From assembly GCA_015711875.1 (NCBI GenBank), contig JACVJG010000124.1:1-7468 (forward strand): a stretch of 7,468 nt of DNA. Reading direction: 5' to 3'. Position numbers and translations under genes: made by a program. The notes beneath the pieces were generated by a model, which made no database searches, was not told the DNA's origin, and saw only the letters and a list, made by a program, of their open reading frames with translations. Source of the DNA: Candidatus Solincola jinzensis (lineage in GTDB: Bacteria > Actinomycetota > Geothermincolia > Geothermincolales > RBG-13-55-18). Positions 1 to 6,394 of the stretch are shown here, one piece after another (the first letter of the stretch is position 1; the number at the start of each line of letters is the position of its first letter).

Positions 1-1056
1 ACCCTCGATGTTGTCCGCCGGCGAGAGCACCATCTCGAACATCGAGCCGCCCTTGAAGATTTCGGGCAGCACGTTGGAGAGATCCGCGTAGGTGTTGAAG
101 ATGCAATTATTGGAGAAGAAGGTGACATCCACGTCTGTGAGCTTGCGGTCGAACCATATCTGCAGGGAAAGAGAGGGCGCGTAATGGAAGAACCACAGGT
201 CGCGGAAATATTCGTAATGGAAGGCCTCCTTGGGCAGCACGCGCCGCAGGGAATAGGGGCTCATGGTGGACACGTAGAGGTCGGCGGTCTTCTCCTCGCC
301 GTTGACGGTCACGCTCTTGACCTTGGTGCCGTCGAGGTTGATGGTGGTCACCGCGCTCTTGAGGGCGGTGGTGCCTCCCTTGGAATGTATGTAATCGAGG
401 CAGGTGTCCACCCAGATGTCTCCCAGACCGCCGTTGGCGAAGCCCACGCGCGCGCTGTCCGGGTCCGCGGCCACCTTGCGGAACCAGTTGATCATCACCT
501 TGGCGGAGATCATCCAAGAGGGGGTGAAGGTAAGGCCGTTGATCCCCGGCTCCAGGGGAAGGAGAGCATCCTTGGGCCCGCGGCGGCAAAGCCACTGACC
601 GAAGGAGATCTCATCCAGCTTCTCCAGCTTGCGGTCGGTATACATCACCGCCCCGCCCATGGCCCCGGCGGTGAAGAGCAGCTTCCACTTGGGCACGCTG
701 GTGTAGGACTTGAGCAGGGTGCCGAAGGCCACCGCGGCGTGGAAAGGAGCGGGCAGGTTGGCGAACCTGAGCACCGCGTCCTTGCCCCCTTCCTGCATGT
801 AGTAGAACTCCGTCTGCTTCCAGAGGATGTTCTTCTCGATGCCCATCTTTTTGAAGAAGTTGAGCAGGTTGGCGTAATAGGGGAAGAAGACGTGCAGGGC
901 GTTATCGATCATGTCCCCGTCTTCGTCTTTCCAGGAACTGGCTCGCCCGCCGAAGATCTCGTCCGCTTCCACCAGCTCGACCTCGATGCCCAGGTCCAGC
1001 AGGTTGATGGCGGTGGCCAGTCCCGCCATGCCTCCTCCCATTACCAGAGCTTTCAT
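1..1056 (-). CDS. FAD-dependent desaturase/oxidoreductase, phytoene desaturase (plant/cyanobacterial type) family, partial
   Basis: The reading frame is open for 352 codons from an ATG at 1056 to the left window edge, so the C-terminus is missing. The start is set by AAAGGAG about 7 nt upstream. Residues 7-12 form the dinucleotide-binding GGGMAG motif (G7, G9, G12), E30 is the expected ribose-binding acid, and GGR follows at 36-38. The segment after it (SSWKDEDGD...NALHVFF, about 40-58) and the WFDRKL motif at 301-306 followed by a YAD and a SPA motif closely resemble plant and cyanobacterial phytoene or zeta-carotene desaturases as I remember them. Family members are FAD-dependent and desaturate or oxidise polyprenoid chains, usually at membranes. 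No carotenoid synthase, cyclase or second desaturase is visible, so the substrate is unknown and a non-carotenoid role is possible. The nearest upstream gene on the same strand is a TetR repressor 369 bp away. The family call is firm; the substrate is not. Confidence 0.85.
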   Translation of the reverse strand, partial: MKALVMGGGMAGLATAINLLDLGIEVELVEADEIFGGRASSWKDEDGDMIDNALHVFFPYYANLLNFFKKMGIEKNILWKQTEFYYMQEGGKDAVLRFANLPAPFHAAVAFGTLLKSYTSVPKWKLLFTAGAMGGAVMYTDRKLEKLDEISFGQWLCRRGPKDALLPLEPGINGLTFTPSWMISAKVMINWFRKVAADPDSARVGFANGGLGDIWVDTCLDYIHSKGGTTALKSAVTTINLDGTKVKSVTVNGEEKTADLYVSTMSPYSLRRVLPKEAFHYEYFRDLWFFHYAPSLSLQIWFDRKLTDVDVTFFSNNCIFNTYADLSNVLPEIFKGGSMFEMVLSPADNIEG

Positions 1057-1425
1057 CTCGTCTCTCCTTTCCGTCTACCCGGTCGATCCGTTGACCCCGT
1101 TCAATCCTCAGCAGAACGGCTCGCCGCCGCTTGAAGCTCCGGACGCCGCCTGCCCTTGATCACTTTTCATACGTTTTCATCCATTCATCCCTTATTGCCG
1201 CCCCGCCGCCGGACGGGGTTTTGCCTGCCGTCTCCCGATCTCATGCCATAACCGGGCTGCCGCTTCGCCTGCAAAAAAGCGTCCCCTAGCAAGACCTTTA
1301 GAATCCTTGGTCGGCTCCCGTCCCGCCGATCATCCGCCGCTATAAGCGCCTCTCGTCATATCCTGTCTTTTTCGATTTCCATAAAGCCGCTTCACTGGCG
1401 AAGCATGCACCTTTCGGTATGTTTT
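1057..1425. other. Non-coding gap between TetR gene and desaturase gene
   Basis: This 369-bp stretch lies between two minus-strand genes. I see no credible gene on either strand. It holds the desaturase ribosome binding site at about 1062-1071. On the minus strand there are two ATGAAAA heptamers exactly 10 bp apart (1164-1170 and 1174-1180), with a partial third copy, ATGAA, at 1184-1188. A 5-bp hairpin with a 6-nt loop (1389-1404) follows the TetR stop but has no T-tract. No convincing -35/-10 pair for the desaturase gene is visible, so read-through from the TetR gene is possible. Confidence 0.6.
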
Positions 1426-2076
1426 TCAGTCCCCGGTCGGCCCCTGCCGGTCCGCCTCGCTGCCGGAAGCGGCATTGCTTACTATATTTTCCAATACCTC
1501 CCGCACCGCCAGGAGGGCTTTCTCCCGCGTCAGCACCTCATTGAGCCCCATAAGGGAGGCGAAGGCCAGGGTCAAGCCCAGGGAGAGGATCTGCCACGCC
1601 GCCACGGTGGTGTCTAAATCCTTTCGCACCGCCCCGCTTTTCTTCCCCTCCTCGAACATGAGGGAGAGGATGGTGGTGAAGCTCACCATCTTGTCGCCGA
1701 GGGCGGCCCTGATGTCCGGGTCGCGGGCCCCCGTCACCGCCTCGAAGAGCAGCATGGATTCGTCGGGATGGGTGACCACGAACTCGTAATAGGCGTCGCT
1801 CATGCGGTAGATGCGCTCTGTCACCTCCCCGCCCTCTCCCGCCGCGCCGGCGAGGGTTTCGTAAAAGAGCTCCCCCACCGCGTCAAGCGCCTCCAGGATG
1901 AGCTCTTTCTTACCTGGAAAATATTTATAGAGAGCGGGCTCGGAAACCCCGACTTTCTCCGCGATACGCCTGGTGGTCGTTCCCGCCAGCCCCTGCTCGG
2001 CTATGATGGCCAGGGTCGCCTGCACGATCTGCCTCTTGCGCTCGCTTCCGCTCATGCGCTCGCCCTTGCCCGCCAT
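1426..2076 (-). CDS. TetR/AcrR family transcriptional repressor (first of two)
   Basis: This is a 216-residue protein of normal TetR length. The N-terminal DNA-binding domain covers about residues 13-65. It has the opening helix RKRQIVQATLAIIAEQG, the TTRRIAEKVGVS helix-turn-helix, and the signature ALYKYFPGKKELI. The C-terminal part is helical and variable, as expected for a ligand-binding and dimerisation domain, so the ligand cannot be read. The ATG at 2076 lies just after AAGAAAGGT, with GGAGGGGGAG further up; an internal ATG at 2055 (MSGSERK) is an alternative start. The promoter and operator immediately upstream (2104-2155) point to autorepression. The gene is divergent from the SDR gene at 2490 and lies upstream of the desaturase on the same strand. 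Either is a plausible further target; this is inference from position only. Confidence 0.93.
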   Translation of the reverse strand: MAGKGERMSGSERKRQIVQATLAIIAEQGLAGTTTRRIAEKVGVSEPALYKYFPGKKELILEALDAVGELFYETLAGAAGEGGEVTERIYRMSDAYYEFVVTHPDESMLLFEAVTGARDPDIRAALGDKMVSFTTILSLMFEEGKKSGAVRKDLDTTVAAWQILSLGLTLAFASLMGLNEVLTREKALLAVREVLENIVSNAASGSEADRQGPTGD

Positions 2077-2103
2077 ACCTTTCTTGGCTCCCCCTCCAGG
2101 ACT

Positions 2104-2129
2104 TAAGTTAGTGAATATTAACTAACTTA
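2104..2129. promoter_or_regulatory. Palindromic operator, probably for the adjacent TetR
   Basis: A 26-bp inverted repeat has arms TAAGTTAGT (2104-2112) and ACTAACTTA (2121-2129) around a self-complementary AATATT core. Twelve of 13 base pairs match; the only mismatch is G2113 against A2120. It is AT-rich within GC-rich surroundings. It overlaps the -10 box and the expected transcription start of the TetR gene, the usual position for an autorepressing TetR operator. The symmetry is visible in the sequence; assignment to this repressor is inferred. Confidence 0.8.
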
Positions 2130-2155
2130 TAACATGGCGGTTACCTTCAGGTCAA
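2126..2155 (-). promoter_or_regulatory. Promoter of the first TetR gene
   Basis: On the minus strand there is a -35 TTGACC (2150-2155), an 18-nt spacer and a -10 TATAAG (2126-2131). Each box matches the housekeeping consensus at five of six positions. The predicted start falls near 2119, inside the palindromic operator, giving a 5' untranslated region of roughly 43 nt. Confidence 0.7.
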
Positions 2156-2414
2156 CTCCCTGCGCTCCCCTCCAGCCGGACCATCGCCATGAAGCCCCAG
2201 GGCACGGGGAGGCACAACACTATCTTCATCAGCCTCATTCCCAGCGCGGCTCGCAAATGAAATTCGTGCAAGGGTGGTTAGATCGCCTCTTCCCACGGCC
2301 AGGTATGCCCGAGAAAAATCCTGTTCGTGAATGCGAAACCAGCCGTCTCCGCCAGGGAAGGGCTACGATGGTATCAGCTGGAAGCGGCCTCATGGGGCAT
2401 AGCCTTCCGGGCGC
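2156..2414. other. Non-coding part of the TetR/SDR divergent region
   Basis: The divergent intergenic region runs from 2077 to 2489 and holds the TetR promoter and operator at one end and the SDR promoter at the other. I see nothing between them that I can support. A plus-strand frame with an ATG at 2258 has no ribosome binding site and ends inside the SDR promoter. No second copy of the GTTAGT/ACTAAC operator is present near the SDR promoter. Confidence 0.5.
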
Positions 2415-2421
2415 TTGGATT

Positions 2422-2452
2422 TTGCTTGTTTTCGTGCGCCCGATAATATAAT
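2422..2452 (+). promoter_or_regulatory. Promoter of the SDR gene
   Basis: A perfect TATAAT -10 box lies at 2447-2452 in a short AT-rich island. The -35 is less certain: TTGCTT at 2422-2427 (19-nt spacer) or TTGTTT at 2426-2431 (15-nt spacer). The predicted start near 2459 gives a roughly 31-nt leader that contains the GAGGAGGGAGG ribosome binding site at 2473-2483. Confidence 0.6.
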
Positions 2453-2489
2453 TTTTACTAAACTGCTTCTACGAGGAGGGAGGATCGAT

Positions 2490-3446
2490 ATGTCTGTGGT
2501 TGCCGTAACCGGATGCTCGGGATATATAGGTACGCGCCTTCTGCGCTTCCTGGACGAGAGCGAGAAGGTCACCAAGATCATCGGCGTGGACTTGAACCCC
2601 CCGCGCCATTCCTCGCCCAAGATGGACTTCCACCGCCTGGACGTGCGCGACCCATCCATTATCAACCTTTTCACCCTCAACGACGTGGAGGTGGTGGTGC
2701 ACCTGGCCTTCATCGTCAACCCCCTGCGCGACGACGCCCTTATGCACGACATCGACGTGAACGGCACGCGCAACGTGCTCAAGGCCACCGCCGCCTGCGT
2801 AGCCAGACACCTGGTCATCGCCTCTTCCACGTCGGCCTTCGGCGCACATCCCGACAACCCGGAGTGGCTGACGGAAAAGGACCATCCGCGCCTGCAGCGC
2901 AACTACACTTACGCTGCCGACAAGTACGAGTGCGAGATGCTGGTGCGCATCTTCAAGGAGGAGAACCCCCACATCAAGGTGGGAGTCATTCGCCCCTGCA
3001 TCGTCTATGGCCCCAACGTGGACAATTACCTCTCGCGCTTCATCATCCGCCTCCCCTTCTTCCCCGCCGTGGACGGCGTAAAGCCAGACATGCAGTTCGT
3101 GCACGAGGACGACGCGGCGGAGGTCTTCCTGCGCGTGGTGGAGACGGAGGCGGTGGGTTATTTCCACGCCGTGGGCGAGGGGGTGGTCAACTCCGAGGAG
3201 ATAGCGCGCATGGCGGGAAAACCGGTGATACCGATACCGGCCAAGATCGCCTTCCCCATAATGGACATACTATGGAAACTGCACGCGCCGCTCATCGAGG
3301 GTCCCTCTGGCATGCTCGACTTCATCCGCTACCGCTGGACGGCCTCGGACGAGTTCACCCGCGAGGCGCTGGGCCTGGGGCCGCGCATGCATTCCCGCGA
3401 CGTGGTGCGCCTGATGCTTGAGACCCACGGCATCACTCCCCGGTAA
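2490..3446 (+). CDS. Extended SDR, NAD-dependent epimerase/dehydratase family
   Basis: This is a 318-residue oxidoreductase of normal extended-SDR length. The cofactor motif TGCSGYIG covers residues 7-14 (G8, G11, G14). D34 at the end of the second strand suggests NAD(H) rather than NADP(H). DVRD is at 51-54, the SSTS strand at 112-115, and the catalytic Tyr/Lys pair is Y141 and K145 (YAADK). RPCIVYGP follows at mid-protein, as in nucleotide-sugar epimerases and related dehydrogenases. The ATG at 2490 was chosen because GAGGAGGGAGG precedes it directly; an in-frame TTG at 2415 lies upstream of the promoter and is unlikely. The frame ends with SRDVVRLMLETHGITPR, and that tail is duplicated 116 bp downstream. 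The gene is divergent from the first TetR and convergent with the saccharopine-like dehydrogenase. The substrate (nucleotide sugar, sterol-like or other) cannot be read. Confidence 0.92.
   Translation: MSVVAVTGCSGYIGTRLLRFLDESEKVTKIIGVDLNPPRHSSPKMDFHRLDVRDPSIINLFTLNDVEVVVHLAFIVNPLRDDALMHDIDVNGTRNVLKATAACVARHLVIASSTSAFGAHPDNPEWLTEKDHPRLQRNYTYAADKYECEMLVRIFKEENPHIKVGVIRPCIVYGPNVDNYLSRFIIRLPFFPAVDGVKPDMQFVHEDDAAEVFLRVVETEAVGYFHAVGEGVVNSEEIARMAGKPVIPIPAKIAFPIMDILWKLHAPLIEGPSGMLDFIRYRWTASDEFTREALGLGPRMHSRDVVRLMLETHGITPR
3377..3446 (+). repeat. Duplicated gene tail, copy 1 (within the SDR gene)
   Basis: These 70 bp cover the last 22 codons and stop of the intact SDR gene. They match 3493-3562 at 63 of 70 positions with no gaps, at an offset of 116 bp. 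Homology stops near GGGGCC on the 5' side and at the TAA on the 3' side. Confidence 0.9.
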
Positions 3447-3832
3447 AGTTTCCTGCGTGAGCCGGTCGTGGCCCAGCCGGCAGGTTCTGGCCGGGGCCTC
3501 GCACGCGCTCCCGCGACGTGGTGCGCCTGATGCTTGAAACCCACGGCATCACTCCCGGATAATGAGCGGGGTGACGCCGGGTGTCATCGGCTGCGTGGCA
3601 CGCTTGCTCAAGCAGCGAGCTGTTCAAGGAAATGGTTGGCATATTATCCCATAAGGACATGGCCCTTCAAAGGCGCCAAGTCGATCCGGGGAGCAAAGGA
3701 TACGGCCCCGAGGCTGAGCGCGGCCCTGAGAGGTATCGGTCAGCGCCAGGGATCTCCTTCAACCCTCTACGGCGGCCTACACCAAGCCCCTCGCGAGCTG
3801 GAAACCGCGCTTGTGCCAGGCAACCTCGACTA
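3447..3832. other. Convergent intergenic region with gene relic
   Basis: This region lies between the SDR stop and the stop of the convergent dehydrogenase gene. Just after the SDR stop, 3452-3484 can form a stem (CCTG and GCCGG against CCGGCAGG, bulged), but no T-tract follows, so it is at best a weak terminator. The duplicated tail lies at 3493-3562. From 3563 to 3832 I recognise no gene, repeat or clear terminator. Plus-strand frames stay open here but have no ribosome binding site or recognisable domain. Confidence 0.5.
3493..3562 (+). pseudogene. Relic of the 3' end of a second SDR gene (duplicated tail, copy 2)
   Basis: This stretch reads GPRTRSRDVVRLMLETHGITPG then TAA, almost identical to the end of the intact SDR just upstream (GPRMHSRDVVRLMLETHGITPR). 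The seven differences include one synonymous GAG/GAA change and changes in the final codon and near the 5' end. The copy lies in a different frame from the intact gene and has an in-frame TGA at 3458-3460, no start codon and no ribosome binding site, so it is not a gene. It could be the tail of a lost tandem paralogue, or an old partial duplication. The sequence outside the 70 bp does not align with the SDR gene. Confidence 0.8.
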
Positions 3833-5137
3833 TTAACCCTCCACGGCGACCTTAACCAGATCCTCCGCCCCGTCGCGGGGCGGCGAGCACAGCGGTGCCA
3901 GCCGCTCGAAGAACGCGTCGGGGTCGATGGCCTCCTCGGGAGCGAAGACGCCGCGGCGCTCCAGGCGTCCGCTTCCCAGGAGCTGAAGCCCGACGGCCAG
4001 GGGGATACCGGTCATGCCTCCCATGGATCCCGGGGGCAACGATGTGAGCTCCGAAGCCGCTCGCGCAGCGCGGCCGTCTTTCTCGCCCTCCGCGTAAGCG
4101 AAGAGCATGGGAAAGCGCGCGCTGCCCTTTTTCGGCGCGCGCAGGAAGCGGACGGCGTCGCCGAGCCCCATGCGCCGCGCGGCCAGCTTCCGCGCCAGCC
4201 AGACCAGCCCCTTCTTCGTCTCATCCCACTTGGGGTTGCGGCTCCCGGGGTCGGGAGCGAGCTTCTCTATCGCTTCCTCAACCTCGCGCACCGCCTCGGC
4301 TATGCTCATTCTCCTTGAGTCAATGGCGCGCCGCAGCCAGGAGAGCAGGGCGATGACCTCTCCGGGCATGACCATTACGTTGCAGCTCGATCTCAGCTCC
4401 GGGAAGCGCCGCGGCAGGGTCACGGGTTCGGGATGGCCTATGGTATAGGTCGTCCTGGCGCCGTACCCGGGGTACGGAACGATCACCTCGCGCAGGGGAG
4501 GGACGTCTATGAGCCTCCCGTCCTCGAGCAGCCGTATGGTGCCCGAGGCCTGCTTCAGCCAGTGGTCGTAAGCGGCCGAGAAGGAACCTCCCGCGCCCGG
4601 TTTCATCTCTCCCAGCTCCTCGCGGCTCTCCTCCGATTCCCCCCAGCCGGTTATCAAGGTGGATACCTTTTCCAGCGTCTCCGCCGCCCTCACGGCCAGG
4701 AGGTTGGTTATGCCCGGGCTTGCGCCGAGGCCCAGCACGGCGGTCACCCCCGCCTCCCGCGCCTCGGCGTCCATGGCGAGCATTTCCAGGGTGGGCTCCC
4801 AGTCGTCGCAGATGTCCAGGTAATGGCATCCTGCCGCGATGGCCGCTTTGAGCACCGGCGGGCCGAACCGGTAGAAAGGGCCGGTGGTGTTGAGGACGGC
4901 GTCCGCCCCTTCCAGCAGCTTCCCGAGTTTGTCCGCCCTGGTAATATCCACCTTTGCCGTCGTCGCCTTCTCTCCCACCCACTCCATGGCCACCTCTCTG
5001 GCCCTCGCCTCGTCGAGGTCCGCCACCACGATCTCCTCCACGAAGTCGAACGAAGCGGCGGTCCTGGCGGCGTACCGCCCCATGCCGCCTCCCGCCCCCA
5101 GAGCAACCACCCTCACCTTCGATCCCGTCACGACCAC
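3833..5137 (-). CDS. Saccharopine dehydrogenase family oxidoreductase
   Basis: This is a 434-residue protein of the saccharopine dehydrogenase-like family. The N-terminal Rossmann domain begins VRVVALGAGGGMGRYAAR (residues about 8-25), and D40 ends the second strand. NTTGPFYRFG and GCHYLDICDDWEPT, both typical of the family, lie between about 80 and 115. The C-terminal half is a family-type domain with the glycine-rich stretch PPGSMGGMTGIPLA. Members reduce or oxidise C-N bonds (saccharopine, lysine, carboxynorspermidine) or, in many bacterial paralogues, have no known substrate. I cannot place this one in a pathway. Two GTG starts are possible, at 5137 and 5131; the purine run GAGGAAGGAG at 5141-5150 suits either. 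The gene is divergent from the second TetR and convergent with the SDR. Confidence 0.88.
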   Translation of the reverse strand: MVVTGSKVRVVALGAGGGMGRYAARTAASFDFVEEIVVADLDEARAREVAMEWVGEKATTAKVDITRADKLGKLLEGADAVLNTTGPFYRFGPPVLKAAIAAGCHYLDICDDWEPTLEMLAMDAEAREAGVTAVLGLGASPGITNLLAVRAAETLEKVSTLITGWGESEESREELGEMKPGAGGSFSAAYDHWLKQASGTIRLLEDGRLIDVPPLREVIVPYPGYGARTTYTIGHPEPVTLPRRFPELRSSCNVMVMPGEVIALLSWLRRAIDSRRMSIAEAVREVEEAIEKLAPDPGSRNPKWDETKKGLVWLARKLAARRMGLGDAVRFLRAPKKGSARFPMLFAYAEGEKDGRAARAASELTSLPPGSMGGMTGIPLAVGLQLLGSGRLERRGVFAPEEAIDPDAFFERLAPLCSPPRDGAEDLVKVAVEG

Positions 5138-5477
5138 TCACTCCTTCCTCCCTCGATCATGCGCGACTCAGCGTTCCTGCCCCGGCGCGTGACCCAAAAG
5201 CTCCCGGCGAGGCGGAAGAACACCCTGCCCGTGGTAAAAGCGCCTGCGCCTATCACAATCAGGCAATCCGGGCGCTCTACATGCATTCTTTTCGTCTTGC
5301 CCATTCTTACGGAGCACGCTCCCTTCCTCCCTCCAGCCCGACCTCACCCCGGTACGTATACAGACGGGCTCGGCCGAGAGCCGCCGGGGGAGCATGCGCT
5401 CCCCTTACTCTTGTCCCGGCTTCCCCCTTGCGCAGGCGCAGGCGCATGCGGCATAATCTCGCATTCTAAAAGGCCTC
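5138..5477. other. Non-coding part of the dehydrogenase/TetR divergent region
   Basis: This 340-bp stretch has no credible gene. It holds the dehydrogenase ribosome binding site (5141-5150) and a 12-bp inverted repeat with GCGCCTGCGCCT at 5240-5251 and its reverse complement at 5434-5445. Between those arms is a perfect 7-bp hairpin with loop ATGC (5387-5404), and a 10-bp palindrome CTCGGCCGAG (5369-5378). No clear promoter for the dehydrogenase gene is visible. Confidence 0.5.
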
Positions 5478-5507
5478 TTTAAAAGGTGATATTATGTCAC
5501 CTATTAT
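5478..5507 (+). promoter_or_regulatory. Promoter of the second TetR gene
   Basis: The -35 is TTTAAA (5478-5483, four of six consensus positions), the spacer is 18 nt, and the -10 is TATTAT (5502-5507). The spacer is almost entirely filled by the palindromic operator. The predicted start near 5514 leaves a long leader of about 160 nt before the ATG at 5675. Confidence 0.6.
5484..5502. promoter_or_regulatory. Palindromic operator, probably for the second TetR
   Basis: A 19-bp inverted repeat has arms AGGTGA (5484-5489) and TCACCT (5497-5502) around an AT-rich centre; eight of nine pairs match. It sits between the -35 and -10 boxes, where a bound dimer would block RNA polymerase. Its sequence differs from the first TetR operator (GTTAGT/ACTAAC), which suggests separate specificity. 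Confidence 0.75.
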
Positions 5508-5674
5508 CTGTACCAAAGCCGCGCCGCCTTGGCAACCCCTTCATGGCCGCTTACCGAAAGGGGAAACATGGAAGCCCGTAGGCCATGTGCGGCCCGCAAG
5601 ACCTTTACTTGCGCGGCTTTAGCTGGTTACGTTGTAACAGGAAAGACGTGGCAAATGGACGAGAGGATGCTCAA

Positions 5675-6295
5675 ATGGCGGGAAAGGCCGGGAGGCAGGC
5701 TGTCGTGCCCAGCACCCCCAGGGGCCAGCGGACGCGCGCGCGCATCATCGAGGCGGCCATCCGAGTCATGGGAGAAAAGGGCATCGCGGGGACCCGCGTC
5801 GAGGAGGTCACCCGCCGCGCCGGGTGCGGATACGGCACTTTTTATAAATACTTCGCCAGCAAGATAGACCTGGTGCGCCAGGTGATGACGGAGGTGTACG
5901 GGGAGATACACCGCGAGAGCTTCGCCTCGCTCCCTGAAGGCATCCCCGACGAGGAAACCATCCGGAGCGGCATCGAGAGGACGGTCAGATCCATACAGAA
6001 ACACCGCGAGGTGCTGCTCGCCCTGGAGAGAGCCGTGGGGCTGGATCCGGAATTGCTTGAACTGCGCAACCGGCTTCTCCACCAAGACGTGGAAGAGCTG
6101 GAAAGGCGCATGGCGGATCTGGAATCACAGGGTTTCGAGCTTGGCCTCGACCCCTTCGCGGCCTCCCTGGCCCTGAACAGCATGGTGGAGGAGATGTCAC
6201 GCCGCTGGCTTTATTACGAAGATCGCCTCTCCGAAAAGACCTTCATCGAAACCCTTGTAAGGATATTCCAGTCAGTACTGCTCGGCGGCAAATGA
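5675..6295 (+). CDS. TetR/AcrR family transcriptional repressor (second of two)
   Basis: This is a 206-residue TetR protein. A basic N-terminal arm (GKAGRQ...TPRGQRTRAR) leads into the DNA-binding domain at about residues 20-66. It contains RIIEAAIRVMGEKGIAGTRV, the EEVTRRAGCGYGTFYKYF helix-turn-helix signature and SKIDLV. The rest is a helical ligand-binding and dimerisation region with no readable ligand. The ATG at 5675 was preferred because GAGAGG lies 8 nt upstream and the protein then begins at a usual distance from the helix-turn-helix. The frame is open further up to an ATG at 5585, which would add 30 residues unlike any TetR arm. An operator sits inside its promoter, so autorepression is likely. 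The divergent saccharopine-like dehydrogenase is the obvious candidate second target, by position only. Confidence 0.92.
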   Translation: MAGKAGRQAVVPSTPRGQRTRARIIEAAIRVMGEKGIAGTRVEEVTRRAGCGYGTFYKYFASKIDLVRQVMTEVYGEIHRESFASLPEGIPDEETIRSGIERTVRSIQKHREVLLALERAVGLDPELLELRNRLLHQDVEELERRMADLESQGFELGLDPFAASLALNSMVEEMSRRWLYYEDRLSEKTFIETLVRIFQSVLLGGK

Positions 6296-6300
6296 GGCCG

Positions 6301-6347
6301 GGCCCGGCCATGAGACCGGGCCTTCGCAGGACCCCGATGCATGGGTC
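6301..6347. terminator. Paired hairpins between convergent genes
   Basis: Two hairpins lie between the second TetR stop and the stop of the small membrane protein gene. GGCCCGG pairs with CCGGGCC (6301-6322, 8-nt loop), and GACCC pairs with GGGTC (6330-6347, 8-nt loop). Neither is followed by a clear T-tract on either strand, so use as a bidirectional terminator is only plausible. Confidence 0.4.
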
Positions 6348-6394
6348 TTGCTGCGGTGCTTCACGCCAAGTGCCCTACAGGCGTCGACGTCAGT

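Noticed and set aside
184..1134. Long plus-strand open frame opposite the desaturase
   Set aside because: It is antisense to a gene with clear FAD-binding motifs, has no domain of its own, and reflects the codon bias of the GC-rich real gene.
1201..1222. CCCCG/CGGGG hairpin followed by TTTT, resembling a plus-strand terminator
   Set aside because: Only 5 bp of stem and no plus-strand gene upstream for it to serve.
2134..2451. Plus-strand open frame in the TetR/SDR divergent region
   Set aside because: No ribosome binding site at either possible ATG, no recognisable domain, and it ends inside the SDR promoter.
2469..3167. Minus-strand frame opposite the SDR gene
   Set aside because: Valine/histidine-rich antisense shadow of a well supported SDR gene.
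4433..5482. Plus-strand 349-codon frame opposite the dehydrogenase
   Set aside because: Antisense shadow without motifs; the dehydrogenase on the other strand has several family motifs and a good start.
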